The notes beneath the pieces were generated by a model. It made no database searches. It was not told the DNA's origin and worked only from the letters and a program-made list of their open reading frames with translations. Below are positions 1-7,887 of a stretch of DNA of 53,449 nt, one piece after another. Source of the stretch: Marichromatium bheemlicum (lineage in GTDB: Bacteria; Pseudomonadota; Gammaproteobacteria; Chromatiales; Chromatiaceae); assembly GCF_012276755.1 (NCBI RefSeq), contig NZ_JAAXKX010000024.1:1-53449 (forward strand), read 5' to 3'. Every line of letters starts with the position of its first letter. The first letter of the stretch is position 1. The position numbers and the translations under genes are program-made.

Positions 1-36
1 ACAGCGGATCGAGGCATCGGTGTAAAATTGCAGTCG

Positions 37-99
37 CATGCACAGGGGGACTCCTGACTGGTTTGGTCGCTTGTCAGGGACCACGTCCCTCTGTGCATG
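37..99. repeat. Imperfect inverted repeat (hairpin)
   Basis: CATGCACAGGGGG at 37-49 is matched by CCCTCTGTGCATG at 87-99 (12 of 13 positions complementary). Between them a second weaker pair, CCTGAC and GTCAGG, extends the stem. It could be a terminator or operator for a gene left of the window. There is no T-run directly after it on either strand, so its role is open. Confidence 0.5.
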
Positions 100-212
100 T
101 TCGTTTACGCCTCAAAAAAACATGTAAAGCACTAACAAATAAAGGAAAAAAGAGGGGATACCCCAGCCCTAGATCCTCCTTTGCCAAAGGGGGACTTGGG
201 AGGAGGCGCCTT

Positions 213-247
213 CTGGCGACTGACGACTGGCGACTGGCGGCTGGCCA
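213..247. repeat. Degenerate heptamer array (CTGGCNN x5)
   Basis: Five consecutive 7-bp units read CTGGCGA, CTGACGA, CTGGCGA, CTGGCGG, CTGGCCA. The same heptamer family occurs near 7839-7866, 7959-7987, 8208-8240, 8497-8545, 25267-25370, 25503-25527, 25660-25720, 25798-25886 and 53393-53449, in one or the other orientation. Confidence 0.8.
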
Positions 248-421
248 ATCAGTTGTCAGCTGCTGGAGAGGAGGGCCGAGGCTCGTGCTTGGATCTGGCG
301 CCGGACGTTCTGTTCGATGTCGTATGGCGACTGGCGGCTGGCCAATCAGTTGTCAGCTGCTGGAGAGGAGGGCCGAGGCTCGTGCTTGGATCTGGCGCCG
401 GACGTTCTGTTCGATGTCGTA
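228..421. repeat. Perfect 97-bp tandem duplication
   Basis: Positions 228-324 and 325-421 are identical base for base, each starting TGGCGACTGGCGG and ending GATGTCGTA. The left boundary lies inside the heptamer array, so the duplication joint falls between heptamer units. This suggests slippage or unequal recombination at the heptamers. Absence of any mismatch suggests a recent event. Confidence 0.9.
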
Positions 422-700
422 CAGACAGGGGGCAGCTTCGTAGGTTGGGTGCCCCGTTTCTCGCCGTTTCCCGCCGAGCCATCGATGGGGCGATGAGACC
501 GAGGGGGCACCCAACAGCGGGGCTCGATTCAGGCGGGTGAGGGCGGTGATGTTGGGTTGCCGTCGGTAGCCCAACCTAGATGGCATCGACCGGATTCGCT
601 CGTCGTGGGCGTGGGCCGGGCGGGCCTTGACGGGGTGCTCCATCCGGCATGTCGCGCGCTCCTCCCGGGCCGTGGGCGTTAGGGTGATTGGCCGACCCTT

Positions 701-729
701 TTGACAATAATTAGCATGCTAACTAATAT
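701..729 (+). promoter_or_regulatory. Sigma-70 promoter with SlyA-like operator
   Basis: TTGACA (701-706) and TAATAT (724-729) are separated by 17 bp, close to an ideal sigma-70 promoter. The spacer contains the perfect 12-bp palindrome TTAGCATGCTAA (711-722). The known SlyA box, TTAGCAAGCTAA, differs at one position. The first downstream gene encodes a MarR/SlyA-type protein, so autorepression by blocking RNA polymerase is the likely logic. Expected transcription start is about 736, roughly 13 bases before the GTG start. Confidence 0.85.
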
Positions 730-748
730 TTAGGCATCTATTGATTTT

Positions 749-1219
749 GTGGAAGCTGTCGTGACCGAGCACAGACAGGAGCGGGAGCGTGCGCTGACGA
801 CACGGTTGGTGCGGCTGTCGCGGCTCTATCGTCAGGAGGTCAACCGCGAGCTGGCCCGCTACGGGATCTCCGACGCCCAGGCGGTGCCGGTGCTGCATAT
901 CGCCCGCGGCGGCGGTGGCATGCGTCAGCACGCGCTCGCCGAGGAGATCGGTATCCGCGGCTCGTCGTTGGTACGGCTGCTCGATCAGCTGTGCGCGAGC
1001 GGGCTGGTCGAACGGCGTGACGATGGCAGCGACCGTCGCGCCAAGACGTTGCATCTCACCGCTGCCGGTGAGGCCTTGGCCGAGCGTGTCGAGGTCGCGC
1101 TCGGGCGGTTGCGCGAGGGGTTGCTGGCGCCGGTCGCCGATGCCGATCTGGCGCTGACGTTGCGGGTACTCGAGACCCTGGAGCAGGGGCTGGCGGCGCG
1201 TGCCGAGGGGCGGCGCTGA
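749..1219 (+). CDS. MarR/SlyA-family transcriptional regulator
   Basis: A 156-residue winged-helix regulator of usual MarR length. The helix-turn-helix lies around residues 50-80 (the run with AEEIGIRGSSLVRLLDQL), followed by the wing with DDGSDRRAKTLHLT, the D-x-R-D/R-type motif seen across MarR proteins. The GTG start at 749 sits just behind the promoter; a second GTG at 761 is an alternative that would remove four residues. MarR proteins bind small aromatic ligands that release them from DNA. The next three genes form an efflux system of the aromatic-acid type, so this protein probably controls them and itself through the palindrome at 711-722. The ligand is not deducible. Confidence 0.9.
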   Translation: MEAVVTEHRQERERALTTRLVRLSRLYRQEVNRELARYGISDAQAVPVLHIARGGGGMRQHALAEEIGIRGSSLVRLLDQLCASGLVERRDDGSDRRAKTLHLTAAGEALAERVEVALGRLREGLLAPVADADLALTLRVLETLEQGLAARAEGRR

Positions 1220-1224
1220 AGACC

Positions 1225-3249
1225 ATGCCGAGGCTCGATCGCGACAAGCAGCGGTTCTCGGTCAACACCTTCGTGGCGGCGATGCTGGCGCTCTATCTGG
1301 CCATGAGCATCGGCCTGGAGCGCCCCTATTGGGCGATCATGACCGTCTATATCGTCAGCGGTCCGCTGGCCGCGGCGGTGCGTTCGAAGGCGCTCTATCG
1401 CTTTCTCGGCACCTTCGTCGGCGCCGCCGGCGCGGTGTTGTTGGTGCCGTTGCTGGTGCACGCGCCGCTGCTGCTGTCGCTGGCGATGTCGCTGTGGGTG
1501 GGCGGGTGTCTGGCGCTCTCGGTGCTCGACCGCTCGCCGCCGAGTTACATCCTGATGCTCGCCGGCTATACCTGCGCGATGATCGGCTTCCCGGCGGTGA
1601 ACCAGCCGACGGCGATCTTCGACATCGCCGCGGCGCGGGTCGAGGAGATCCTGATCGGCATCGCCTGCGCCGCGCTGGTGCACAGCCTGGTGTTCCCGCG
1701 CCCGGTGGGCACGGCGTTGCGGGGGCGTATCGGTCACTGGCTCGGCGAGGCCGATCGCTGGGCGCTCGATCTGCTGCGCGGTGAGCTGGCCCAGCTCGAT
1801 CGCGACCGCGGGCGGCTTGCCGGTGCCGCCAGTGAGATCCAGTTGATGGCCAGGCACCTGCCGTTCGATACCTCGTTCCTGCGCGAGACCACCGCGGTGG
1901 TGCGCCAGTTGCGCGATCGGGTGTTGGTGCTGATCCCGGTGCTGGCGAGCCTGTCGGACCGCCTCGCGGCGCTGCGTGCGATCACGCCCGAACTCGACCC
2001 TGAGCTGCGCGGCCTGCTCGCGGCGCTGGCCGCGTGGATCGAGTCCGGCGCGCCGCGCGCCCGGGGCGCGGCCTTGATCACCGAGCTCGAGACGGCACGG
2101 ACGTCGATGTCGGTGCGCGACTGGTACGGTTTCAACCGTTCGAGCCTGCTCACGCGTGCCATCGAACTGGTGCGCGCACAGGCCGATGCCCACGCCCTGC
2201 ACGCCTATCTGCAAGACCCCGAGGGACCGCCGCCGCGGCTGTTCGGCGCCGATCGCGCGAGCGAGCACCGGCCGCTGCACCGTGACCTTGGGCTGGCGGC
2301 GCTCTCCGGGGCGGCGGCGTTCGGGGCGGTGTTGCTGTGCTGTGTGGTGTGGATCTGGAGCGGCTGGCAGGAGGGCGAGTCGGCGGCGATCACTGCCGCG
2401 ATCACCTGCTGTCTGTTCGCCGCGATGGACGATCCGGTGCCGGCGATTCGCAAGTTCGGTCTGTATCTGGTGGCCGCGATGGTGCTCGGCGCGCTTTATC
2501 TGTTCGTGCTGATGCCGGCGATCAGCGGCTTCCCGATGCTGGTACTGGTGCTCGCGCCGACCCTGCTGGTGGTAGGCGCGATGATCCCCGATCCGCGTCT
2601 GGCCTTCCCGGCGCTCTCCGTCATCGTCAATCTCGTCAATACACTCGTGATCCAAGACCACTTCTCCGCCGACTTCGCGCGCTTCGTCAACATCAACCTC
2701 TCGCAGTTCTTCGGCGTCTTCGCCGCGGTGCTGGTCACCCGTACCCTGCGCTCGATGAGCGCCGAGGTCAGCGCCCGGCGCCTGTTGCGCCATACCTGGG
2801 GCGATCTCGCCCGCGTGGCTGCGGGGCGCGAGGAGGACTCGACGGTGGATCTCGCCTCGCGGCTGGTCGACCGGGTAGGGTTGCTCAGCCCCAAGCTCGC
2901 TGCCGCCCGCGCCGGGGACCTCAAGGGGCTCGACATCCTCCGCGAGCTGCGTGTCGGCATCGATCTGGCGAGCCTGCGCGCACTGTGCTCGCGCTTGCCA
3001 CCGCCGGTGACCGCCGAGCTTGAGGTCTTGCTCGATGGGGTCGGTGCGCGCTATCAGGCGCGCGCCCTGGGGGTGCCGGTGCCGCCCGAGCAGCCGTTGC
3101 GCGCGCACCTCGATCGGTTGCTCGGACGGCTGGCGCGGGGCGACCTGGCCGCCACCGGCGCGCGCGGGCTCTGCGCCCTGGTGGGGCTGCGGCGCAACCT
3201 GTTCCCCGAGGCCGCGCCCCCGGCGCCGGTGGTGGAGGGCGCGGCATGA
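1225..3249 (+). CDS. FUSC-family inner-membrane efflux protein (AaeB-like)
   Basis: A 674-residue protein of the fusaric acid resistance (FUSC/YccS/AaeB) superfamily. It has two hydrophobic bundles, about residues 15-165 and 350-500, each followed by a soluble helical region. This is the usual duplicated layout of the family. In AaeB-type pumps it is the inner-membrane component that exports aromatic carboxylic acids with an HlyD-type partner. It starts 5 bases after the regulator's stop and its last codons overlap the next gene (ATGA), so the four genes at 749-4354 are one transcription unit. No outer membrane channel gene is present here; TolC-type proteins often work in trans. Substrate unknown. 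Confidence 0.9.
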   Translation: MPRLDRDKQRFSVNTFVAAMLALYLAMSIGLERPYWAIMTVYIVSGPLAAAVRSKALYRFLGTFVGAAGAVLLVPLLVHAPLLLSLAMSLWVGGCLALSVLDRSPPSYILMLAGYTCAMIGFPAVNQPTAIFDIAAARVEEILIGIACAALVHSLVFPRPVGTALRGRIGHWLGEADRWALDLLRGELAQLDRDRGRLAGAASEIQLMARHLPFDTSFLRETTAVVRQLRDRVLVLIPVLASLSDRLAALRAITPELDPELRGLLAALAAWIESGAPRARGAALITELETARTSMSVRDWYGFNRSSLLTRAIELVRAQADAHALHAYLQDPEGPPPRLFGADRASEHRPLHRDLGLAALSGAAAFGAVLLCCVVWIWSGWQEGESAAITAAITCCLFAAMDDPVPAIRKFGLYLVAAMVLGALYLFVLMPAISGFPMLVLVLAPTLLVVGAMIPDPRLAFPALSVIVNLVNTLVIQDHFSADFARFVNINLSQFFGVFAAVLVTRTLRSMSAEVSARRLLRHTWGDLARVAAGREEDSTVDLASRLVDRVGLLSPKLAAARAGDLKGLDILRELRVGIDLASLRALCSRLPPPVTAELEVLLDGVGARYQARALGVPVPPEQPLRAHLDRLLGRLARGDLAATGARGLCALVGLRRNLFPEAAPPAPVVEGAA

Positions 3250-3455
3250 GCGGTGAACTCAACCTGTTCGGCGTCTATCTGCACGCGGAGCTGGTGACCA
3301 GCACCATCGCGTTGGCGCTCACCCTGGTCGTCAACCGGGTGCTGATCCACTTTGGTCTCTATCGTCATCTCTGGCATCAGGCCCTGTTCGAGGTCGCCGT
3401 GTTCGTGATCCTCTGGGCCCTGGTGGTGAAACTCTCCTCGTCCTGGTTGCTATGA
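3246..3455 (+). CDS. DUF1656 small membrane protein of the efflux operon
   Basis: A 69-residue protein with two predicted membrane segments, around residues 14-36 and 45-65. It matches the small DUF1656 proteins (YtcA/AaeX-like) that sit between the FUSC and HlyD genes in aromatic-acid efflux operons. Its ATG overlaps the stop codon of the FUSC gene and its own stop overlaps the ATG of the next gene (both ATGA), implying translational coupling. Family members have no established biochemical role; they are thought to assist the pump. The hydrophobicity and gene order are seen directly; the function is by family. Confidence 0.9.
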   Translation: MSGELNLFGVYLHAELVTSTIALALTLVVNRVLIHFGLYRHLWHQALFEVAVFVILWALVVKLSSSWLL

Positions 3456-4354
3456 CAAGACTCCCCCTGTTCTCGACCGCCGCCTGGCAGCGTTTGCGCC
3501 GGGTCGGCCTGACCCTTGCCGCCGTCGTGCTCGCGCTCTTCGCCGGCCAGCGGCTGTGGATCCACTACCAGGTCGAACCCTGGACCCCCGACGGGCGGGT
3601 GCGCGCGGACATTGTGCGCATCACCCCGGACGTTTCCGGGTTGGTCACCGAGGTCTTCGTCACCAATGATCAGCGGGTGGAAGAGGGTGATCCGCTGTTC
3701 CAGATCGATCGCCGGCGCTATGTGTTGGCGTTGCGCGAGACCGCCGCCGAGATGTTGGCGCGGCGGACCGAGATGGAGCAGGCGCGGCGCGATGCCGAGC
3801 GCGCGCTGGCGCTCGGCGACGTCATCTCGACGGAGGATCGTGAGGATAGCCTGTCGCGCCAGATCCTCGCCGAGGCGGCGCTGACCCGCGCCGAGGTGGC
3901 GCGCGATCTGGCCTCGCTCGATCTCGCCCGTACCACGGTGCGTGCCCCGACCGATGGGGTGCTGTCGGACTTTGCGCTGCGCGTCGGCGACTATGTCACC
4001 GCGGGCACGCCGGTGCTGGCGTTGATCGATGCCCGTTCTTACCGGGTCGAGGGCTATTTCGAGGAGACCAAGCTGAGTCGGATCGAGGTTGGTCAACCCG
4101 CGCTGGTGCGGCTGATGGGCGAGCAGCGCACCCTGAGCGGTCATGTCCAGAGCATCGCCATGGGCATCGAGGACCGCGACCGTGGTGCCGGCGACAGCCT
4201 GCTACCCGACGTCAACCCCACCTTCAGTTGGGTGCGCCTGGCCCAGCGCGTGCCGGTGCGTATCCGCCTCGACGCCCTGCCCGAGGACGGGCTGGTGGTG
4301 GGGCGTACCGCAACGGTGATCGTGTTGCCGTTCGAGCAGGCGGCCGGGCGATGA
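3452..4354 (+). CDS. HlyD-family periplasmic adaptor (AaeA-like)
   Basis: A 300-residue membrane fusion protein. One N-terminal membrane anchor (about residues 15-35) is followed by the first half of a biotinyl-lipoyl-like domain (ITPDVSGLVTEVFV...), a helical hairpin of about 80 residues, the second lipoyl half (TVRAPTDGVLSDFALRVGDYV) and a beta-barrel. This is the layout of AaeA/EmrA-type adaptors that link an inner-membrane pump to an outer membrane channel. Its ATG overlaps the stop of the DUF1656 gene. It is the last gene of the operon; no clear terminator was identified in the 72 bases before queH, which converges on it. Confidence 0.92.
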   Translation: MTRLPLFSTAAWQRLRRVGLTLAAVVLALFAGQRLWIHYQVEPWTPDGRVRADIVRITPDVSGLVTEVFVTNDQRVEEGDPLFQIDRRRYVLALRETAAEMLARRTEMEQARRDAERALALGDVISTEDREDSLSRQILAEAALTRAEVARDLASLDLARTTVRAPTDGVLSDFALRVGDYVTAGTPVLALIDARSYRVEGYFEETKLSRIEVGQPALVRLMGEQRTLSGHVQSIAMGIEDRDRGAGDSLLPDVNPTFSWVRLAQRVPVRIRLDALPEDGLVVGRTATVIVLPFEQAAGR

Positions 4355-4426
4355 GCGACGCCGTCCGCGTCGTGAGCGGTCTCTACCCGAGTTGACGCGT
4401 CGCCGGCCGTGATCGCTGTCGTGCGC

Positions 4427-5062
4427 TCAGGTGTCAGTGTCGGCCCGGGTCGCCGTCGTCCGCTGCTGCCGGCGCTCGCGCGCCCGCGCGTCGCGCAGGC
4501 TGTAGAGACAACCGCAATAGGTCTGCTGATAGAAATCGAGTTCGCGCACCAGCTGGTTGCGCCGTTCGGTGAGTCCTTGTTTGCGCCAGTTGCGCGCCCA
4601 GTAGTGGACGCCCGGGTTGGCGGCGGCCGCCGCCGCGCCGGCGGCGTCGATCTGGGCCAGATCCTTCCAGCGCGAGGTCGACAGGGTGGTGGCGAAGAGG
4701 GTCAGTCCCTGGGCCGCGGCCTCGGCGGCGGTGGCACGCAGTCGTTGGTCGAAGCAGCGCGCGCAACGCGCGCCGCGCTCGGGCTCCTGTTCGAGCCCGC
4801 GCATCCGCGCGACCCAGTCGGCGGGGTCGTAGTCGGCGTCGATGAAGCGCAGCCCCAAGCGCTCGGCGTGGGCGATGGTCTCGGCCTTGCGTAGCCGGTA
4901 CTCGCGCTCGGGGTGGATGTTGGGGTTGAAGTAATAGAGCACCGGGGTGATGCCGTTGTCGAGCAGACACTCGACGATGGCCGTCGAGCAGGGCGCACAG
5001 CAGGTGTGGAGCAGCAGTTGGTCGGTCGCGACCGGTGGGGTGAGTGGGATACGCGGTGACAT
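4427..5062 (-). CDS. queH: Epoxyqueuosine reductase QueH
   Basis: A 211-residue protein of the QueH (former DUF208) family, which performs the last step of queuosine tRNA modification, reducing epoxyqueuosine to queuosine, as a non-homologous alternative to QueG. The diagnostic cysteines are visible: LLHTCCAPCS near residue 20, RCARCFDQRL near residue 95 and YCGC near residue 185, which ligate the metal centres of the enzyme. The start was set at the ATG at 5062 because homology begins there; the frame is open further upstream but overlaps the regulator gene. It lies 4 bases behind the stop of the MerR-type gene, so the two are probably co-transcribed, an unusual pairing. Confidence 0.92.
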   Translation of the reverse strand: MSPRIPLTPPVATDQLLLHTCCAPCSTAIVECLLDNGITPVLYYFNPNIHPEREYRLRKAETIAHAERLGLRFIDADYDPADWVARMRGLEQEPERGARCARCFDQRLRATAAEAAAQGLTLFATTLSTSRWKDLAQIDAAGAAAAAANPGVHYWARNWRKQGLTERRNQLVRELDFYQQTYCGCLYSLRDARARERRQQRTTATRADTDT

Positions 5063-5066
5063 GGGG

Positions 5067-5483
5067 TCAGTGTTCCTGGTGACGGCAGTGGCTGTGATCG
5101 GCGAGCACCTCGAGCACCCGGCAGCGGTCGTCGCAGGCGCGGTCGCAGCCGGCGAGCATGTGGCTGATCTCGTCGCGTAGCGCGGTGAGACGTGCGATGC
5201 GCTGGTCGATCTGGTCGAGATGGGCGCGGGCGATGGCGTCGGCGCGATGACAAAGGGGCTTGCCGTCGCCCTCGAGCGCGAGTAGCGCGCGAATCGCGGG
5301 GATATCGAAGCCGAGTTCGCGGGCATGACGGATGAAGCGCAGCCGTTGCACCGCCTCCGGCGGGTAGCGACGGCGGTTGCTCGCGGTGCGCGCCGGGGCG
5401 GGCAGCAGCCCAATCTCCTCATAATAACGAATGGTCGGGACCTTGACCTCGGTCGCGCGGGAGAGCTCACCGATTCCAAGCAT
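5067..5483 (-). CDS. MerR-family metal-responsive regulator (CadR/PbrR/ZntR type)
   Basis: A 138-residue MerR protein. The N-terminal winged helix reads IGELSRATEVKVPTIRYYEE, followed by a long dimerisation helix. Metal-binding cysteines typical of the Zn/Cd/Pb branch are present: one in the KPLCH motif at the start of the dimer helix, and a C-terminal group (CDRACDDRCR and a final HSHCRH tail). The ATG at 5483 was preferred over the GTG at 5498 because homology starts with MLGIGELS. It is divergent from the metal ATPase gene and should activate it by untwisting the 19-bp-spaced promoter at 5499-5529. Exact metal (Cd, Pb or Zn) cannot be decided from sequence alone. Confidence 0.9.
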   Translation of the reverse strand: MLGIGELSRATEVKVPTIRYYEEIGLLPAPARTASNRRRYPPEAVQRLRFIRHARELGFDIPAIRALLALEGDGKPLCHRADAIARAHLDQIDQRIARLTALRDEISHMLAGCDRACDDRCRVLEVLADHSHCRHQEH

Positions 5484-5498
5484 GATTCTGATTCTCAC

Positions 5499-5529
5499 TT
5501 GATGCTCTAGTCACTAGAGATTGTAGCCT
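5499..5529 (+). promoter_or_regulatory. MerR-type promoter/operator of the metal ATPase
   Basis: TTGATG (5499-5504) and TAGCCT (5524-5529) are separated by 19 bp, the long spacer typical of MerR-activated promoters. The spacer carries the perfect dyad CTCTAG-TCA-CTAGAG at 5505-5519. This is the same architecture as known zntA and cadA promoters. The sensor is divergent at 5483, so the site probably also controls its own gene and queH. Confidence 0.88.
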
Positions 5530-5571
5530 CATCGATGACGACACGATGGTATCGATGAGGTGAGTCCGAAG

Positions 5572-7887
5572 ATGTCTAGCCAAGCTGTCGGGGTGCCGCT
5601 GACGGCGCCCGTGGAGACCCGGCTGCGGGTCGATGGGATGGATTGCGGGGCCTGCGCGAGCCGGGTGGAGACGGCGCTCGGCCGCTTGCCCGAGGTGCGG
5701 GCGGTGACGGTGTCGCTGGCCACCGCCGAGGTACGGGTCGAGCATCTGCCCGGAATCGAGCGGGCGCGACTCGCCGAGACCCTGTCGCAACTCGGCTTCA
5801 CGCCACGCGAGGCCGCATCACCCGAGGCCCCGGCCTGCGGCTGTGGTGCGGCGGCCTGCGCTGCCCCGGAGACGGTGCCGACGGGCGCCGATCGGCCCAC
5901 GCCCTGGTGGCGCAGTCGTCAGGGGCTGCTCACCCTCGGCACCGGGGCGCTGATGCTCACCGCCTATGGCGCGGCGAGCCTGTTCCCGGCCTTCGCGCGG
6001 CCGATCTTCCTCGCCGCGGTGCTGCTCGGGTTGATCCCGGTGGCGCGGCGCGCCTGGGCGGCGGCGCGGCTCGGCTCGCCACTGTCGATCGAGACGCTGA
6101 TGAGCCTGGCGGCGCTCGCCGCGGTGGCCGTCGGCGCCGAGGCCGAGGCGGCGGCGGTGCTCTTCCTGTTCCAGGTCGGTGAGTCGCTCGAGGGGCTGGC
6201 GGCGCGGCGCTCGCGCGCCGGGATCGGTGCCCTGATCGAGCTGTTGCCGCGCAACGCGCGCCGGCTGCGCGCCGACGGCACGCTGGAGACGGTTGCCGCC
6301 GAGCGGTTGCGGGTCGATGATCGCATCGAAGTCCACCCGGGCGAGCGCATCCCCGCCGACGGCGAGGTGCTGGAGGGGGTCGGCGGCGTCGACGAGTCGC
6401 CGCTCAGCGGCGAGAGCCTGCCCCAGCTCAGGCGTCCGGGCGATGCGGTGTTTGCCGGCAGCGTCAACCTGGAGAGCCGGTTGCGGCTGCGCGTCACCGC
6501 CGATGCCGCCGACAACACCATCGCGCGGATCACCCGGCTGGTGCGCGAGGCGCAGGCGCGCAAGGCGCCGAGCGCGCGCTTCATCGAGCGTTTCGCCCGC
6601 GTCTACACCCCGCTGGTGGTGCTCTTCGCCACCCTGGTGGCGGTGGTGCCGCCGCTGTTCCTGGGCGCGCTCTGGTCGGAGTGGGTCTATCGCGGCGCGG
6701 CGATCCTGTTGATCGGTTGCCCCTGCGCCTTGGTGATCTCGACCCCGGCTGCGATCGCCGCCGGGCTGGCCGCCGGCGCGCGTCAGGGGCTGCTGATGAA
6801 GGGCGGGGCGGTGCTCGAGGGGCTGGCGCGGATCACCCGGGTGGCCTTCGACAAGACCGGCACCCTGACCCTGGGCCAGCCGCGGGTGACCGAGGTGGTC
6901 GTCCTGGAGGGTGAGCGCGCGCGCCTGCTCGAGTGTGCCGCCGCGCTCAGTCAGGGCTCGTCGCACCCGTTGTCGCGGGCGATCCTCGCCCACGCCGAGG
7001 CGGCGGGAGTCGCCGCCGTCGCCCCCGAGCACGTGCGCGCGCTCCCCGGCCGCGGGGTGCGTGGCGAGATCGAGGGGCGTGACTGCTTCCTCGGCTCGCT
7101 GACGGCGGCGCGCGAGCTGATCGCAGAGGATGCTGCCGGGCTGGTCGTTGCCGCCGAGTCGCAGCAGGCGCTGGGGCGCAGCCTCTCGGTGGTGGTCGAG
7201 GACGGGCGTGCGCTCGGGCTGATCGCGATGCACGACGCCCCGCGTGAGGATGCCGCCGCCGGCATCGCGGCGCTCGACCGGCTGGGGATCGGCGCCCTGG
7301 TGCTCAGTGGCGATCAGCGCCCGGCGGTCGCGGCCCTGGCCGGGCCGCTGGGCATCGCCGCCCACGCCGGGTTGTTGCCCGAGGACAAGCAACGGCTGGT
7401 GAGCGAGCTGCAGGAGTCCGGCGAGCGGGTCGCCAAGGTCGGCGACGGCATCAACGACGCCCCGGCGCTGGCGGCCGCCGAGATCGGCATCGCCATGGGC
7501 GGCGGTACCGAGGTGGCGTTGGAGACCGCCGACGCCGCCAGCCTGCACGCTCGGGTCGGTGATGTCGCGGCGATGGTGCGGCTGTCGCGCCGTACCCTGC
7601 GGGTGATCCGCCAGAACGTCGCCCTCGCCATCGGGCTCAAGCTCGGGCTGATGCTCACCACCCTGCTCGGCGTGACCGGGCTGTGGCCGGCGGTGCTCGC
7701 CGATACCGGCGCCACCGTGCTGGTGACCGCCAACTCGCTGCGACTGCTGCGGGCGCAGGTCGTCGAGCCAGCGGCAGGGGCCTCGGGCCGTCAGGCGGCC
7801 AGTGGTGCGAGGCCGGACGAATGCTGCCGGGACGGCGACCAGTCGCCAGCGGCCAGCCTCCAGTCGGAGGGGAGCGCCTTTCCGTAG
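5572..7887 (+). CDS. cadA: Zn/Cd/Pb-translocating P1B-type ATPase
   Basis: A 771-residue heavy-metal exporter. The N-terminal HMA domain has GMDCGAC (Cys25 and Cys28), followed by a short Cys-containing stretch (ACGCGAAAC). The translocation motif is CPC at residues 383-385, the phosphorylation motif DKTGTLT starts at Asp427, SSHPLS is the conserved His-Pro of P1B ATPases, and GDGINDAPAL closes the nucleotide domain. The ATG at 5572 was chosen because GAGGTG lies 9 bases upstream; GTG 5560 is the alternative. It is expressed from the MerR-type promoter. The last 30 or so residues are not family-like: they are encoded by heptamer repeats at 7839-7866, suggesting the original C-terminus was extended by repeat DNA. 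Confidence 0.95.
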   Translation: MSSQAVGVPLTAPVETRLRVDGMDCGACASRVETALGRLPEVRAVTVSLATAEVRVEHLPGIERARLAETLSQLGFTPREAASPEAPACGCGAAACAAPETVPTGADRPTPWWRSRQGLLTLGTGALMLTAYGAASLFPAFARPIFLAAVLLGLIPVARRAWAAARLGSPLSIETLMSLAALAAVAVGAEAEAAAVLFLFQVGESLEGLAARRSRAGIGALIELLPRNARRLRADGTLETVAAERLRVDDRIEVHPGERIPADGEVLEGVGGVDESPLSGESLPQLRRPGDAVFAGSVNLESRLRLRVTADAADNTIARITRLVREAQARKAPSARFIERFARVYTPLVVLFATLVAVVPPLFLGALWSEWVYRGAAILLIGCPCALVISTPAAIAAGLAAGARQGLLMKGGAVLEGLARITRVAFDKTGTLTLGQPRVTEVVVLEGERARLLECAAALSQGSSHPLSRAILAHAEAAGVAAVAPEHVRALPGRGVRGEIEGRDCFLGSLTAARELIAEDAAGLVVAAESQQALGRSLSVVVEDGRALGLIAMHDAPREDAAAGIAALDRLGIGALVLSGDQRPAVAALAGPLGIAAHAGLLPEDKQRLVSELQESGERVAKVGDGINDAPALAAAEIGIAMGGGTEVALETADAASLHARVGDVAAMVRLSRRTLRVIRQNVALAIGLKLGLMLTTLLGVTGLWPAVLADTGATVLVTANSLRLLRAQVVEPAAGASGRQAASGARPDECCRDGDQSPAASLQSEGSAFP
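7839..7866. repeat. Heptamer array inside the 3' end of the ATPase gene
   Basis: Four units, CCAGTCG, CCAGCGG, CCAGCCT, CCAGTCG, lie in frame at the end of the ATPase reading frame. They belong to the same family as the other arrays in the window. Confidence 0.8.

Larger units (their letters stand above)
1..748. other. Gene-free left edge with repeats
   Basis: I see no convincing gene here; the open frames are low-complexity and follow repeats. From left to right it holds a long imperfect inverted repeat (37-99), a palindromic CCTCCTTTGCCAAAGGGGGA-like element near 174-194, a heptamer tract (213-247), a perfect 97-bp tandem duplication (228-421), and copies of a GTAGGTTGGGT-type repeat in both orientations near 439-455, 503-516 and 548-578. 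The promoter of the MarR-type gene closes the region at 701-729. An AT-rich patch at about 108-155 could be a promoter for a gene left of the window, but no clear -35/-10 pair was found. Confidence 0.7.

Noticed and set aside
985-3108. Long open frame antisense to the FUSC gene (707 codons)
   Set aside because: Arg-, His- and Gln-rich shadow frame typical of high-GC DNA; the plus strand encodes an evident FUSC protein.
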